From positions 2,718,501-2,782,500 of the forward strand of contig NZ_CP032707.1 in NCBI RefSeq assembly GCF_003627995.1: DNA of 64,000 nt. Reading direction: 5' to 3'. The notes beneath the pieces are model-generated. The model saw nothing but the letters and a program-made list of their open reading frames with translations. It searched no databases and was not told where the DNA came from. Position numbers and translations under genes: made by a program. This document shows, in pieces, positions 39,461-48,302 of the stretch; position 1 is the stretch's first letter, and each line of letters opens with the position of its first letter. This stretch comes from Brevundimonas naejangsanensis (lineage in GTDB: Bacteria; Pseudomonadota; Alphaproteobacteria; Caulobacterales; Caulobacteraceae).

Positions 39461-41284
39461 TCAGGCCGCCGCCGCCTCGCTCTCGGCCGCCTGCGCGACC
39501 AGACGCCGCAGCGCACCCCGGCCGCCCTTGGCGTGCCCCATGAGCGCCGACAGGCTGCGGAAATCGATCGGCTTGTTCAGATAGGCGTCGGCGCCCGCCG
39601 CAAGCCCCGCCTCATGGTCCTCGTTGCGGGCGGAGGCCGACAGGACGATGATCGGCGTCTCGGCGTTCGCCCCGCCGCCTTCGCGGATCAGCCGCGTCGC
39701 TGTCAGGCCGTCCATGATCGGCATGTTGACGTCCATGATGATCAGGTCGAACTGCTGCTCGAAAGCGGCCTCGATCGCCTCGTGCCCGTTTTCGGCCGTG
39801 CTGGTCCGACGGCCGGTCGATCCCATCCAGGCTTCCAGGATCATGCGGTTGACCGGGTGATCCTCGACCACCAGCACTTCCATCGCGTCGCCGCCGGCCA
39901 TGTCGGCGTCATCGGCGGCCGTCGTTTCGGCCCCGCGCCACGCCACCACCTCGCCCTCGACGGCGAAGGTGAAGGTCGAGCCTTCGCCCAGCTTGGAGGT
40001 CACAAAGATCTCGCCGCCCATGATATTGGCCAGGCGCCGCGAGATCGTCAGCCCCAGGCCCGTCCCGCCGAAACGACGCGTCGAGGATGCGTCCACCTGC
40101 GTGAAGGGCTGGAATAACTGGCCCATGTCGCTCTCGGAAATGCCCGCGCCGCTGTCCGTCACAGCGAATTCGAAGGCCACCCGGCGCTCGGAGATGCGGC
40201 GACCGCGCGCCACGAAGCGCACCGCGCCCTGGTCGGTGAACTTGATCGCGTTCGACAGCAGGTTCTGCACCACCTGGCAGACCCGCAGGGGATCGCCGCG
40301 CACCACGGCCGGAATGTCGCCCTCGAACTCGGTGATGAACTCCAGCCCCTTGGCCTCGGCCTGGGCTTCGAACGGTCCGACGATGCGGCGGTGCAAATCC
40401 TCCAGATTCACGTCCACCGTCTCGAAATTCATCCGCCCCGCCTCGATCTTGGTCATGTCGAGGATGTCGTTCAGCAGGCTTAGCAGGTTGTCGCCCGAGT
40501 TGCGGATGATGGCCAGATACTCGCGCTGCGCCCCTTCCAGCCGCGTCGCGCTCAGCAACTGGGCCGCGCCCAGCACGCCGTTCATGGGGGTCCGGAGTTC
40601 ATGGGAGATGACGCCGAGGAAGTTCGACTTGGCCTCATTGGCGGCATCTGCCTTGTCGCGGGCGGCGCCCAGTTCCTCGATCAGATGGGCCTGGTGCTCC
40701 TGGAAGGCGCGAATGCGCTCCTCGCGCAGCATCGTCATGGTGACGAGGACGAAGAGGCTCGCCGCCGTGAACGGGGCCAGGGCGACGAAAGGCCAGAAGA
40801 CGGGGTCGCCGATCAGGCTGACGGCGATGATCGCCGCCGCCGCGCCATAGGGCGACGAAATCAGCAAAGCCTGGCGCGGCGAGCTCCGCAGTTGGGCGAA
40901 CACCAGCACATAGCCGGAAATCAGCAGGGCAATCGCCAGCTCGCGCCCGAACGGCGCATGGGAGAACCAGGCCAGCAGCGGCGCCACGGCCCAGACCGCC
41001 GTCGTGCCCGTAGCCACGGCGGGGAAGACCATCCCCCAGCCGTTTCCGACGCTCTGGCTGACGCGCTTCTCGACCTCGCCGCGCAGGGCGCCGGCGGCCA
41101 GGGTCGCCACGAACCACAGGAGGCCATGAGCCAGGCCGACCGTTGCGATCAGGCCCAGCGCCCAGCTGACGATGATGAGATAGCGCAGGTAGTGGGTCTG
41201 GAGGATGGCCGTCAGCGCCTGAGCCGCCTCGCCCGGCGCCTGCGCTCCGTCCATCCCCTTTGCGAACCCGTCAGATCCTACCAT
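39461..41284 (-). CDS. Hybrid sensor histidine kinase/response regulator
   Basis: 607-residue membrane kinase. N-terminal region holds about six hydrophobic segments (residues 30-190) with no recognised sensor fold. Dimerisation domain with phospho-His in ISHELRTPMNG near residue 228, ATP-binding N box NLLSNAIKFTDQG, G boxes DSGAGISESD and GTGLGLTISRRL, then a receiver domain with phospho-Asp in IIMDVNMPIMDG near 517 and Lys in LNKPID. Output would be phosphotransfer to an unlinked partner. No adjacent Hpt or regulator gene exists, so the pathway is unknown. Confidence 0.95.
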   Translation of the reverse strand: MVGSDGFAKGMDGAQAPGEAAQALTAILQTHYLRYLIIVSWALGLIATVGLAHGLLWFVATLAAGALRGEVEKRVSQSVGNGWGMVFPAVATGTTAVWAVAPLLAWFSHAPFGRELAIALLISGYVLVFAQLRSSPRQALLISSPYGAAAAIIAVSLIGDPVFWPFVALAPFTAASLFVLVTMTMLREERIRAFQEHQAHLIEELGAARDKADAANEAKSNFLGVISHELRTPMNGVLGAAQLLSATRLEGAQREYLAIIRNSGDNLLSLLNDILDMTKIEAGRMNFETVDVNLEDLHRRIVGPFEAQAEAKGLEFITEFEGDIPAVVRGDPLRVCQVVQNLLSNAIKFTDQGAVRFVARGRRISERRVAFEFAVTDSGAGISESDMGQLFQPFTQVDASSTRRFGGTGLGLTISRRLANIMGGEIFVTSKLGEGSTFTFAVEGEVVAWRGAETTAADDADMAGGDAMEVLVVEDHPVNRMILEAWMGSTGRRTSTAENGHEAIEAAFEQQFDLIIMDVNMPIMDGLTATRLIREGGGANAETPIIVLSASARNEDHEAGLAAGADAYLNKPIDFRSLSALMGHAKGGRGALRRLVAQAAESEAAAA

Positions 41285-41412
41285 CGCGATGCCCCCGCCC
41301 GCTCCAATATGCTTCGGGCGGGGACGCTAGGACGAAAGGTTCTAAGACGATATGAATGGGGATAACCACGTAATCCCATTTCGGTCGCTCGAGCCCGCCG
41401 TCCCGTGGCGTT

Positions 41413-41712
41413 TCAGGAATCGGCCTCTTCAGGCGTCTGCGCCCGGATCGAAAGCGCGTGGACCGGGCCGGCCAGTTCGTCCTTCAGCACGACTTTGACG
41501 GCCCGCTGGCGCGCCACTCGGTTCTGGCCGGCGAAGGCATCGGACACGATGGTGAGCCGGAAATGGCTCTCGCCGCCGTCGCGGGCGTCGATTCCGCCCT
41601 CATGATGATGGCCGGCGTGCTTCCAGCTGTCGTCCTCCAGCTCCAGGCGCCGAGGGGCGAACGCCGCCGTCAGTTTTTGGCGGATAATCGTCGCTATCGG
41701 CCCTTCAGACAT
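41413..41712 (-). CDS. bolA: BolA family protein
   Basis: 99-residue class II KH-like protein: IIRQKLTAAFAPRRLELEDDSWKHAGHH, then SHFRLTIVSDAFAGQNRVARQRAV with the conserved FAGxNRVxRQR. His residues in HAGHH and the loop suit [2Fe-2S] binding with a monothiol glutaredoxin. Ribosome site GGAG five bases before ATG 41712. Divergent from the J-domain gene, with cobS following it, the bolA-dnaJ-cobS order seen in other alphaproteobacteria. Role: iron-sulfur/redox sensing and cell-shape control. Confidence 0.95.
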   Translation of the reverse strand: MSEGPIATIIRQKLTAAFAPRRLELEDDSWKHAGHHHEGGIDARDGGESHFRLTIVSDAFAGQNRVARQRAVKVVLKDELAGPVHALSIRAQTPEEADS

Positions 41713-41756
41713 GGGTACTCCTTGAAGCTGTCCAATTCGGCCCTACACTTCGGTCG

Positions 41757-42431
41757 ATGTCCGCGTCTTTTCAATACAAGCCTCGCTTCACCGACATCCG
41801 CGTGAAGCCGCCGCGTCCCGACGAGGAAGAAGACGCGGCCGAGGACGTCCTGCGCCTGAAGCCCGGCGAGAAGTCCTGCGAATGGGCCGAGTGCACCCGC
41901 CCCGCCACGGCGCGCGCGCCCAAGTCGCGGGAGCAGCTGAACGAGTTCTACGATTTCTGTCAGCAGCACGCCGGCCAGTACAACAAGAGCTGGAACTTCT
42001 ACGCCGGCATGAACGAGGGCCAGATTCGCGCCGCCCAGGAAAATGAGGCCATGACCGGCGGCCGTCCCACCTGGCAGATGAAGGCTGGTCCCCAGACGCG
42101 CGAGGCGGCCGCCTTCGCCGCCAAATTCGGCACGAGCAATAATTCCGGCGCGGGCTCCTGGCGCGACAGCTTCGGCCTGTTCGGACGCCGGGTTCACGCA
42201 GTCGATCCGGCCCAGGACGATCCTCGTCATCGACTAGGCAAGCTGGAGCGCGCCGCCCTGGCCGATCTCGGTCTGGAGCCGGACGCGGACAAGGCCGCCA
42301 TCAAGGCGCGCTATCATGAGATGCTCAAGCGCTTCCACCCCGACACCAACGGCGGCGACCGCGGAGCCGAGGCCAAGCTTCAGAGCGTCATCCGAGCCTG
42401 GAAAACCTTGAAAAAGGCCGGCCACGCCTGA
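41757..42431 (+). CDS. J-domain protein (DnaJ-like)
   Basis: 224-residue co-chaperone with the J-domain at its C-terminus: AALADLGLEPDADKAAIKARYHEMLKRFHPD with the HPD motif near residue 197 that stimulates DnaK. The N-terminal part has CEWAECTRP and FYDFCQQHAGQYNKSWNFYAGM, Cys and aromatic-rich, a pattern common to this alphaproteobacterial family. Between them is a Gly/Arg-rich stretch. Next to bolA and cobS in a conserved order. Its 3' end overlaps a small minus-strand gene by 44 bp. Confidence 0.92.
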   Translation: MSASFQYKPRFTDIRVKPPRPDEEEDAAEDVLRLKPGEKSCEWAECTRPATARAPKSREQLNEFYDFCQQHAGQYNKSWNFYAGMNEGQIRAAQENEAMTGGRPTWQMKAGPQTREAAAFAAKFGTSNNSGAGSWRDSFGLFGRRVHAVDPAQDDPRHRLGKLERAALADLGLEPDADKAAIKARYHEMLKRFHPDTNGGDRGAEAKLQSVIRAWKTLKKAGHA

Positions 42432-42663
42432 CGGACCTCAACAGGCCGCCCGGCCGGGACACGGGCTCGACCCGCGTCATGGCCTCACTGTTGGCCGACG
42501 AATCCCAGATTTCGGCGAACGTCTGGTCTCCAGTCTCGTCCCGCATCATGCGTCGAGTTTCCTGGATGGCCTCCGTGAAGCTGTCGGCCTCCAGAGGGAA
42601 CATCTGGGGCGTTCGTCCGGGCGCATCATAAACGTAGCAGAAGTACTGCGTGTGCGTGTCCAT
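42388..42663 (-). CDS. Small hypothetical protein
   Basis: 91 residues: MDTHTQYFCYVYDAPGRTPQ then a helical, acidic middle (DSFTEAIQETRRMMRDETGD) and a basic tail. No family recognised. The start is supported by GGGGGAGAGG two bases upstream, a strong site in this genome. It overlaps the convergent J-domain gene by 44 bp, and is divergent from the Ohr gene. A protein that looks like a short stress or quality-control adaptor is a guess only. Confidence 0.6.
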   Translation of the reverse strand: MDTHTQYFCYVYDAPGRTPQMFPLEADSFTEAIQETRRMMRDETGDQTFAEIWDSSANSEAMTRVEPVSRPGGLLRSVRRGRPFSRFSRLG

Positions 42664-42792
42664 GGCCTCTCCCCCGACGGGAGTGATGCCTTATCTATTA
42701 ACACCCCCTTGTGGATTTTCCGAATCACAGAACCGTTGTTTCTGAAGGACGTTCCGTCCTGGTCCTTTCGCGCTTCGGCAAGGAGTCCACAG

Positions 42793-43221
42793 ATGGAAGT
42801 CATATATCGCGCCCGCGCCACGGCCTCCGGCGGCGGCCGAGAAGACGGCCGTTCATCCACTGACGACGGCAAGATCGACGTGCGCCTGTCCGTCCCGCCC
42901 GAAATGGGCGGCAAGGGCGGCGACGGAACCAATCCCGAGCAGTTGTTCGCCACCGGCTACGCCGCCTGCTACCTCGGCGCCCTTCGCCTCGTGTCCGGCA
43001 AGGCCGGCACGCCGGTCGGTCCCGACACCAAGGTCGCCGCAGGGATCGGCATCGGCAAGAACACCCGGGGCGAGGGCTTCAACCTCGACGTGGTGCTGCG
43101 CGTCTCCGACCATGGTCTTGAACGGACTGTGATCGACGACCTAATCCAGAAGGCGCATCAGGTCTGCCCCTACTCCAACGCCACGCGCGGCAATGTGGAT
43201 GTCGCTCTCAGCGCCGTCTGA
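42793..43221 (+). CDS. ohr: Ohr/OsmC family organic hydroperoxide reductase
   Basis: 142-residue thiol peroxidase reducing organic hydroperoxides. Two catalytic Cys: YAACYLGAL near residue 55 and HQVCPYSNATRGNVDV near 120, with Arg and Glu of the Ohr active site (PPEMGGKGGDGTNPEQLFA). Start ATG 42793 has AAGGAG nine bases upstream; a longer frame to 42652 lacks family sequence. No OhrR repressor gene is adjacent. Lies between the J-domain gene and cobS on the same strand; the 60-bp gap to cobS suggests possible cotranscription. Confidence 0.94.
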   Translation: MEVIYRARATASGGGREDGRSSTDDGKIDVRLSVPPEMGGKGGDGTNPEQLFATGYAACYLGALRLVSGKAGTPVGPDTKVAAGIGIGKNTRGEGFNLDVVLRVSDHGLERTVIDDLIQKAHQVCPYSNATRGNVDVALSAV

Positions 43222-43280
43222 GCCCATGAGCGGCGCGTCCCCCTCGACCACCTGATCCGCCTGCGGTAATCGCTCTGCTC

Positions 43281-44285
43281 ATGACCTCTCCGCTCGACGC
43301 TTCCCCCGATCCGCTCGTCACCCTGGAACCGCACCGCAAGGTCACGCTGAGAGAGGCGTTCGGCGTCGATTCCGATATGGTCGTGCCCGCTTTCGACACG
43401 CGTGACAGCCACGTGCCCGAGATCGACGACAGTTATCGATTCGATCCCCAGACCACGATCGCCATCTGCGCGGGCTTCGCCTACGACCGTCGCGTCATGG
43501 TCCAGGGCTATCACGGCACCGGCAAGTCGACCCACATCGAGCAGGTCGCCGCCCGCCTGAACTGGCCGCTGGTCCGCATCAACCTGGACAGCCACGTCAG
43601 CCGCATCGACCTGATCGGCAAGGACGCCATCGTCCTCAAAGACGGCAAACAGATCACCGAGTTCCGCGAGGGCATCCTGCCCTGGGCGCTGCAGCGCCCG
43701 GTCGCCCTGGTGTTCGATGAATACGACGCGGGCCGCCCGGACGTCATGTTCGTGATCCAGCGCGTGCTGGAGGCCCAGGGCCGCCTGACCCTGCTGGACC
43801 AGAATCGCGTCATCCGCCCGAACAAGTGGTTCCGCCTGTTCGCCACCTCGAACACGGTCGGCCTGGGCGACACCACGGGCCTGTACCACGGCGCCCAGCA
43901 GATCAACCAGGCCCAGCTCGACCGCTGGAACATCGTCACCACCCTCAACTACCTCGACCACGACGTCGAGGCCGAGATCGTCGCCGCCAAGGTGCCCGAG
44001 TGGAACGACGCCGAGGGCAAGCGCCGCATCGCCGCCATGGTCCGCGTCGCCGACATGACCCGCAACGCCTTCATGAACGGCGACATCTCCACCGTCATGT
44101 CGCCGCGTACGGTCATCACCTGGGCCCAGAACGCCATCATCTTCGACGGCGACGTGGCCCTGAGCTTCCGCCTGACCTTCCTGAACAAGTGCGACGAGTT
44201 GGAACGACCGACCATCGCCGAGTTCTATCAGCGCGCCTTCGGCGAGGACCTGCCGGAATCCGCCACGCGTGTGAAGATCGGCTGA
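43281..44285 (+). CDS. cobS: Cobaltochelatase subunit CobS (AAA+)
   Basis: AAA+ ATPase that, with CobT and CobN, inserts cobalt into hydrogenobyrinate diamide in aerobic B12 synthesis. 334 residues. Walker [14 protein letters not shown] near residue 76, Walker [15 protein letters not shown] near 150, sensor/arginine-finger regions [20 protein letters not shown] and [13 protein letters not shown]. Normal length. cobT usually follows immediately; here it does not. Instead a 144-bp repeat begins 15 bp after the stop. Confidence 0.95.
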   Translation: MTSPLDASPDPLVTLEPHRKVTLREAFGVDSDMVVPAFDTRDSHVPEIDDSYRFDPQTTIAICAGFAYDRRVMVQGYHGTGKSTHIEQVAARLNWPLVRINLDSHVSRIDLIGKDAIVLKDGKQITEFREGILPWALQRPVALVFDEYDAGRPDVMFVIQRVLEAQGRLTLLDQNRVIRPNKWFRLFATSNTVGLGDTTGLYHGAQQINQAQLDRWNIVTTLNYLDHDVEAEIVAAKVPEWNDAEGKRRIAAMVRVADMTRNAFMNGDISTVMSPRTVITWAQNAIIFDGDVALSFRLTFLNKCDELERPTIAEFYQRAFGEDLPESATRVKIG

Positions 44286-44299
44286 CCCATGGCTTTTCC

Positions 44300-44443
44300 C
44301 CTTCTCCCCTTGTGGGAGAAGGTGGCCCGTCAGGGCCGGATGAGGGGTCTCTCCGAAGTCGAACGAAGGCAGCGAGGTTGATGGCGGCGCAACCCCTCAT
44401 CCGTCTGGCTGCGCCAGCCACCTTCTCCCACAAGGGGAGAAGG
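44300..44443. repeat. Composite palindromic repeat, copy A
   Basis: 144 bp: CCTTCTCCCCTTGTGGGAGAAGG hairpin, then GGATGAGGGGT, a 50-bp core containing GAAGTCGAACGAAGGCAGCG, then CCCCTCATCC and the inverted hairpin CCTTCTCCCACAAGGGGAGAAGG. It matches copy B (45154-45297) base for base except one G/A difference in the core (GATGGCGGCG against GATGGCAGCG). Same outer units as 17857-18019. Such elements are short and have no coding function; small ORFs within them are artefacts. Confidence 0.9.
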
Positions 44444-45153
44444 ATAAGACGCGCGCTTTCACATCACGGCGCCGCAATCCCGGCAAATCCCCGCCTTTGC
44501 GCGACCCTCGCCCCCATCAACTCGCCGCACCCGCCGCCCATGCCACGTTTCCCCTGTCCCGTCGCAAGGGAGGGCTCGCTCGGCCGGCGAACCGAAGCGG
44601 CGGCGGGAGCGGAGAGAACGGGGGTCTTGTCGGATCGCTTCGTCCTCCCTCGCGCGCACCGGACAAGGGCGGGAGCCCAGCGGAAGGCGGCGGCGGATCG
44701 GACAGGCGGTTCTCCACGCGACGTCTCAGGACGAAGCGTGAAATGCTCTCAAGCAGCGCGAACGCGCGGTAGAGCACGAGAAGACAAGACGCCGCAGGGG
44801 CCTAGCGACGGGGCGTTCGATCCGTCCGCCAGAGAGGTTCCGGCCAGGGTCGCGGGGGTTACGCGGACCGTTCCAGGACTGCACGCCGGTGCAGCCTGCC
44901 CGTCATGGGCGCCGGGAGTAGCCGCGAACAACGGCGCCTGCCCCGAGCTCATGAACAACTCTTCGCGCGGGGCGTCGGCCTTCGTCGAAACGGTAAAACT
45001 CATCTTCTCCGGGCGAAGACCCGGCGCCCCGCCCAGCCCTCTCGACCTGCCGCGCCTGCGCGGCGGGGTGAGGCCGTATGACTCGTCACCCCGGCCAACG
45101 AGCGCAGCGAGGCCGAGCCGGGGCCGCGGTCTCGCGCGGCGGGCAAACGCGTT
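44444..45153. other. 710-bp region between direct repeats, no confident gene
   Basis: Nothing here is a recognised gene. A minus-strand ORF at 44749-45003 (84 residues, MSFTVSTKADAPREELFMSS at its start) has GGAG close to its ATG and a Ser/Thr/Pro/Ala-rich composition, so it is a weak candidate. Another minus ORF at 44517-44777 is Pro/Arg-rich and overlaps the first by 29 bp; it looks like GC-driven noise. Small dyads such as CTGCA-cgccgg-TGCAG (44880-44895) occur. No cobT remnant was seen. Confidence 0.4.
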
Positions 45154-45297
45154 CCTTCTCCCCTTGTGGGAGAAGGTGGCCCGTCAGGGCCGGATGAGGG
45201 GTCTCTCCGAAGTCGAACGAAGGCAGCGAGGTTGATGGCAGCGCAACCCCTCATCCGTCTGGCTGCGCCAGCCACCTTCTCCCACAAGGGGAGAAGG
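45154..45297. repeat. Composite palindromic repeat, copy B
   Basis: Near-identical direct copy of 44300-44443 (143 of 144 bases), placed 11 bp beyond the stop of the minus-strand ctaA gene. Together the two copies bracket 710 bp. Two copies this similar in the same orientation argue for a recent duplication rather than independent insertion. Confidence 0.9.
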
Positions 45298-45308
45298 CCA
45301 ATCAGGCT

Positions 45309-46364
45309 TTACCGCAGCCCCGACACGAACATCCGCGGCCGCGAGCGCCGCACCAGCCACAGGTTCACCGTGGCCGCAGCCAGCACCAGGGCCGCGACGG
45401 CCTGGTGCAGCACCCCCAGGGTCACCGGCACGGCGTGCATCAGCGTGACCACCCCAAGCCCCGCCTGCAGCCACAGCGCGCCCGCGAGGACGAGTGCGGC
45501 GGCGCCCAGCCCCTCGCCCAGCCGCCCGCGCAGGGCGTGGACCGCGTAGAAGGTCCCGCCGAGCAACAGCACATAGGCGCCGATGCGATGGTTGAACTGA
45601 ACCAGGCCCTGGTCGTGCAGGAAGGCCAAGCCTCCCTGGGCCCAGGCGACCGGCGGGAATACGGCGCCGTTCATCATCGGCCAGTCAGTGTAGATCATGC
45701 CCGCCTTGGCGCCGGCCACCAGGCCGCCCAGCAGACATTGGACGAAGACCCCCGCCAGCAGCAGGCCCGCGCCCCAGCTCCATCCGCGCGGCGAGCGGCT
45801 GTAGTCCGAACCGGCCCACGCCTCCAGGCCCGTCCAGATCAGGCCCGCGAAGATCAGGAAGGCCAGGCCCAGGTGGGTGGCCAGCCGCTCGGGCGCCACG
45901 TCGACGCGCTCCGCCAGGCCGCTGGACACCATCCACCAGCCGATCAGCCCCTGCAGCCCGCCCATCGCCAGCAGGATCACGCAGCGACCGATCAGGCGGC
46001 GCGGAATCGCGCGGAAGGCCACGAAGGCGACGAAGGGCACGGCGAAGACCACGCCGATCAGGCGGCCGAACAGGCGGTGCGCCCATTCCCACCAGAAGAT
46101 GTACTGGAACTCCGCCATGCTCATGCCGGCGTTGACCTCGGCGTACTGAGGGATGGCCTTGTACTTGTCGAAGGCCTCGCCCCACTCGGCATGGCTCAGC
46201 GGCGGCAGGGCGCCCATGATGGGCTTCCACTCGGTGATCGACAGGCCCGAGCCCGTCAGGCGAGTCGCCCCCCCGATCACGACCATGGCGAACACCATGG
46301 CCGCGCAAAGAAACAGCCACAGCGCCACCGCGCGGCTGTGGTCCAGTTCACCAATACGCTTCAT
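45309..46364 (-). CDS. ctaA: Haem A synthase (CtaA/Cox15)
   Basis: Oxidises the methyl of haem O to a formyl, giving haem A for cytochrome aa3 oxidase. 351 residues from [20 protein letters not shown], eight helices. The type-2 (alphaproteobacterial/mitochondrial) motifs [33 protein letters not shown] and [12 protein letters not shown] carry His ligands for haems; [20 protein letters not shown] has the late His pair. Start chosen at 46364; the frame upstream to 46490 is not family-like. It is a stand-alone gene on the minus strand. Confidence 0.95.
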   Translation of the reverse strand: MKRIGELDHSRAVALWLFLCAAMVFAMVVIGGATRLTGSGLSITEWKPIMGALPPLSHAEWGEAFDKYKAIPQYAEVNAGMSMAEFQYIFWWEWAHRLFGRLIGVVFAVPFVAFVAFRAIPRRLIGRCVILLAMGGLQGLIGWWMVSSGLAERVDVAPERLATHLGLAFLIFAGLIWTGLEAWAGSDYSRSPRGWSWGAGLLLAGVFVQCLLGGLVAGAKAGMIYTDWPMMNGAVFPPVAWAQGGLAFLHDQGLVQFNHRIGAYVLLLGGTFYAVHALRGRLGEGLGAAALVLAGALWLQAGLGVVTLMHAVPVTLGVLHQAVAALVLAAATVNLWLVRRSRPRMFVSGLR

Positions 46365-46504
46365 TCGACGCCTGCCGTTCGCCCCGATATGCTTGCCGCC
46401 TCTTTCGCGGGCGGCGGAACCGAGGGATATGCCCCTCCCGCGTGGCAAGATCGAGTCGGTTTCTACGCCAAAGCGTCGCACAACAATCAAGGGAGCGCCG
46501 TCCG

Positions 46505-46756
46505 GTGCAATACGTCGAGATCGCCATCGCCCTGGCCGGGGCCCTGGCCCTGGCCTGGATCGCCGACCTGGTGACGGGTCGCCGCGGCCTGGGCGCGACC
46601 GTCCTGGTCGCCCTGGTCAGCGCCGCATGCGGCGCCTTCCTTGCGGTGCGGGTGTTCGCGGTGGCCGTGCTGACGGACTGGGAATGGCTGCCCTGGTCCA
46701 TGGCCGCCGCCGTCCTGGGGCTGTTCGCCTTCTTCCTGTTCCGGAGCAAGCGCTGA
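46505..46756 (+). CDS. Small membrane protein, GlsB/YeaQ-like
   Basis: 83 residues with three hydrophobic helices: [20 protein letters not shown], then [21 protein letters not shown] and [19 protein letters not shown], and a basic tail. The layout resembles the transglycosylase-associated (GlsB/YeaQ/YmgE) family linked to envelope stress. GTG 46505 is used because AAGGGAG lies nine bases before it. The stop overlaps the next start (TGATG), so it is coupled to the DUF2842-like gene. Confidence 0.75.
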   Translation: MQYVEIAIALAGALALAWIADLVTGRRGLGATVLVALVSAACGAFLAVRVFAVAVLTDWEWLPWSMAAAVLGLFAFFLFRSKR

Positions 46757-46971
46757 TGCCGCCCCGCGCCCGCCGCTTCATCGCCACGCTCGGCGTCGTC
46801 TTCTTTCTGGCCTTCTGGGTCTGGGGCGCGGTGACGCTGCACGACCGGCTGCCGGACGCCTGGTGGATCGACCTCATCTTCTTCGCCGTCGCGGGCATCG
46901 GCTGGGGCCTGCCGCTCATCCCCCTGCTGCGCTGGGCCGAGCGCCCGCCGCAGGACGATGCCGCGCGCTAG
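46756..46971 (+). CDS. DUF2842-like small membrane protein
   Basis: 71 residues with two helices: RRFIATLGVVFFLAFWVWGAV and WIDLIFFAVAGIGWGLPLIPL, then LRWAERPPQDDAAR. Pattern matches DUF2842, a short two-helix family of alphaproteobacteria with WxxxP-type turn. ATG 46756 shares its A with the preceding stop. A strong hairpin follows. Function unknown. Confidence 0.78.
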   Translation: MPPRARRFIATLGVVFFLAFWVWGAVTLHDRLPDAWWIDLIFFAVAGIGWGLPLIPLLRWAERPPQDDAAR

Positions 46972-46979
46972 ACAGCAGA

Positions 46980-47009
46980 ACGGCCGGCGAGGTCGCCCTC
47001 GCCGGCCGT
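46980..47009 (+). terminator. Strong hairpin terminator
   Basis: A 13-bp perfect stem (46980-46992 with 46997-47009, arm ACGGCCGGCGAGG) and loop TCGC begins 8 bases after the stop of the small membrane operon. It lies between convergent genes and is followed by ATCAGTT. Confidence 0.7.
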
Positions 47010-47063
47010 ATCAGTTGCTGCTAACCCTCAGAGGAGCGACAGACTGTTTTCGCACGATCGAGG

Positions 47064-48302
47064 TCAGGCGAAATCTATCCTTGCCTGGCGCATCGGCATC
47101 TCGCCGTGTCGCTGCTCTCTCCGATCGCCGACGACTTCGCCATAGGCGTCGATGACGTAGGGCAGGCCTTCTGATCCAAGCAGACTTGGACCATCGGTCA
47201 CCTGGAAATGCAGATGCGGCCAGCGGCTGTCGCCGGAATTCCCGATCGCGCCCAGCGCCTGGCCCCGACTTACCCGGTCGCCCGCCCGGACCTTCACGCT
47301 TCCGGGCTGCAGGTGCGCATAGGAGGCGAACAGCCCGTCGCCCAGATCGAGGGTCACGACGTTCCCCCCGACCGAATGCATGGTGATCTCCAGCACAGGC
47401 GCGAAGCCTTCATCGGTGCGCGGCCTGTTGTCGGGGAATCCGTCAGACGCCACGACGACGGTCGCATCCGCCACCGCGAGTACCGCCTGGCCATAGGCAT
47501 GGTAGGCGCGCACGTCTGCTTCATCGCCGTCGAACCATGCGCCGCCTCGCTGCCGCTTCCAGTCGATCGCGTAGCGCCGCGCGATGCGGGCGGCCCCATC
47601 CACCGCCAGCAAGCCGACGCGGTGATGGTCGTCCGCCCCTGCGTTATTGGTGGCGACCCAGTCGCTCCCCTTCACGGGCGGTCCCAGCCGCCTCAGCGTC
47701 TGGCTCGGGGCGACGTCGATCGCCGGGCCCGTCGTGAACTCTCCGCCCGAGCGCATCCGATGCTGCAACTTCGCAGGGGCTGCGCCGGCGCTCGCGAGCC
47801 GCAGAAAGACGACACAACTGCGGCCGCTGCCGAGCATCAGTCCTTCGCCCACCATCAGGGCGCCGAGACCGATCGGGCTGATCAGCGCTTCCAGGCTCGC
47901 CCCCTCAAAGCCCGCCACGATCGCCTTGGTGTTGGCGTCAAGAATCTCGAGCCCGCTGAGAGGCAACGGCCTGTTCCCGAAGTTGCGTAGATGCAACTCA
48001 TAGATCAGATGCTCGCGACCGGCGCTGGGAACCGCTGTTGGCGGAAACGGCACGCGCATCTCCAACTGCACCGGCGGAAAATCGGCGACCGGCTCGCCTC
48101 GGGCAGCCGCCGCGGGAATGCGCTCCATGCCGCAGGCGGGGCAGACGCCCGGCGAGGAGAACAACCGCCCGTCCATGGCGCAGCCGCAAGCGGCGCAGAC
48201 ATAGCCTCCAGACGGCGCGCCTGCGTCGGACAGGGCTGCGGCGGGCGCTCCCAGCGCCAGGGCGGTTCCCAAAATGACTGATCGTCGGGTGCCTGGGATC
48301 AT
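47064..48302 (-). CDS. Exported metal-binding-domain/M23 peptidase-like protein
   Basis: 412 residues. A twin-Arg-like leader (TRRSVILGTALALGAPAAAL) is followed by a short heavy-metal-binding-type domain, YVCAACGCAMDGRLFSSPG then VCPACGMERIP, with two CxxC pairs near residues 35-60. The middle is beta-rich with no known fold. The C-terminal M23 domain shows DLGDGLFASYAHLQ and WPHLHFQVTDG with an intact HxH; the N-terminal HxxxD of M23 (usual zinc ligands) may be HHRVGLL near residue 227 but is imperfect. It may bind metal or cut peptidoglycan/periplasmic peptide. ATG 48302 overlaps the stop of the GlxA-type gene by ATGA, so they are coupled. Confidence 0.8.
   Translation of the reverse strand: MIPGTRRSVILGTALALGAPAAALSDAGAPSGGYVCAACGCAMDGRLFSSPGVCPACGMERIPAAAARGEPVADFPPVQLEMRVPFPPTAVPSAGREHLIYELHLRNFGNRPLPLSGLEILDANTKAIVAGFEGASLEALISPIGLGALMVGEGLMLGSGRSCVVFLRLASAGAAPAKLQHRMRSGGEFTTGPAIDVAPSQTLRRLGPPVKGSDWVATNNAGADDHHRVGLLAVDGAARIARRYAIDWKRQRGGAWFDGDEADVRAYHAYGQAVLAVADATVVVASDGFPDNRPRTDEGFAPVLEITMHSVGGNVVTLDLGDGLFASYAHLQPGSVKVRAGDRVSRGQALGAIGNSGDSRWPHLHFQVTDGPSLLGSEGLPYVIDAYGEVVGDRREQRHGEMPMRQARIDFA

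Noticed and set aside
44355..44455. Small ORFs in the palindromic repeats, such as the one containing MAAQPLIRLAAPATFSHKG
   Set aside because: The same peptide appears in both copies because the DNA is a repeat; no ribosome site or conservation as protein.
44444..45153. Possible tmRNA, RNase P RNA or cobalamin riboswitch near cobS
   Set aside because: None of the conserved cores of these RNAs (tag ORF with GTTTCGAC context, GAGGAAAGTC block, B12 box) could be found; a lone GTTTCGAC is not enough.
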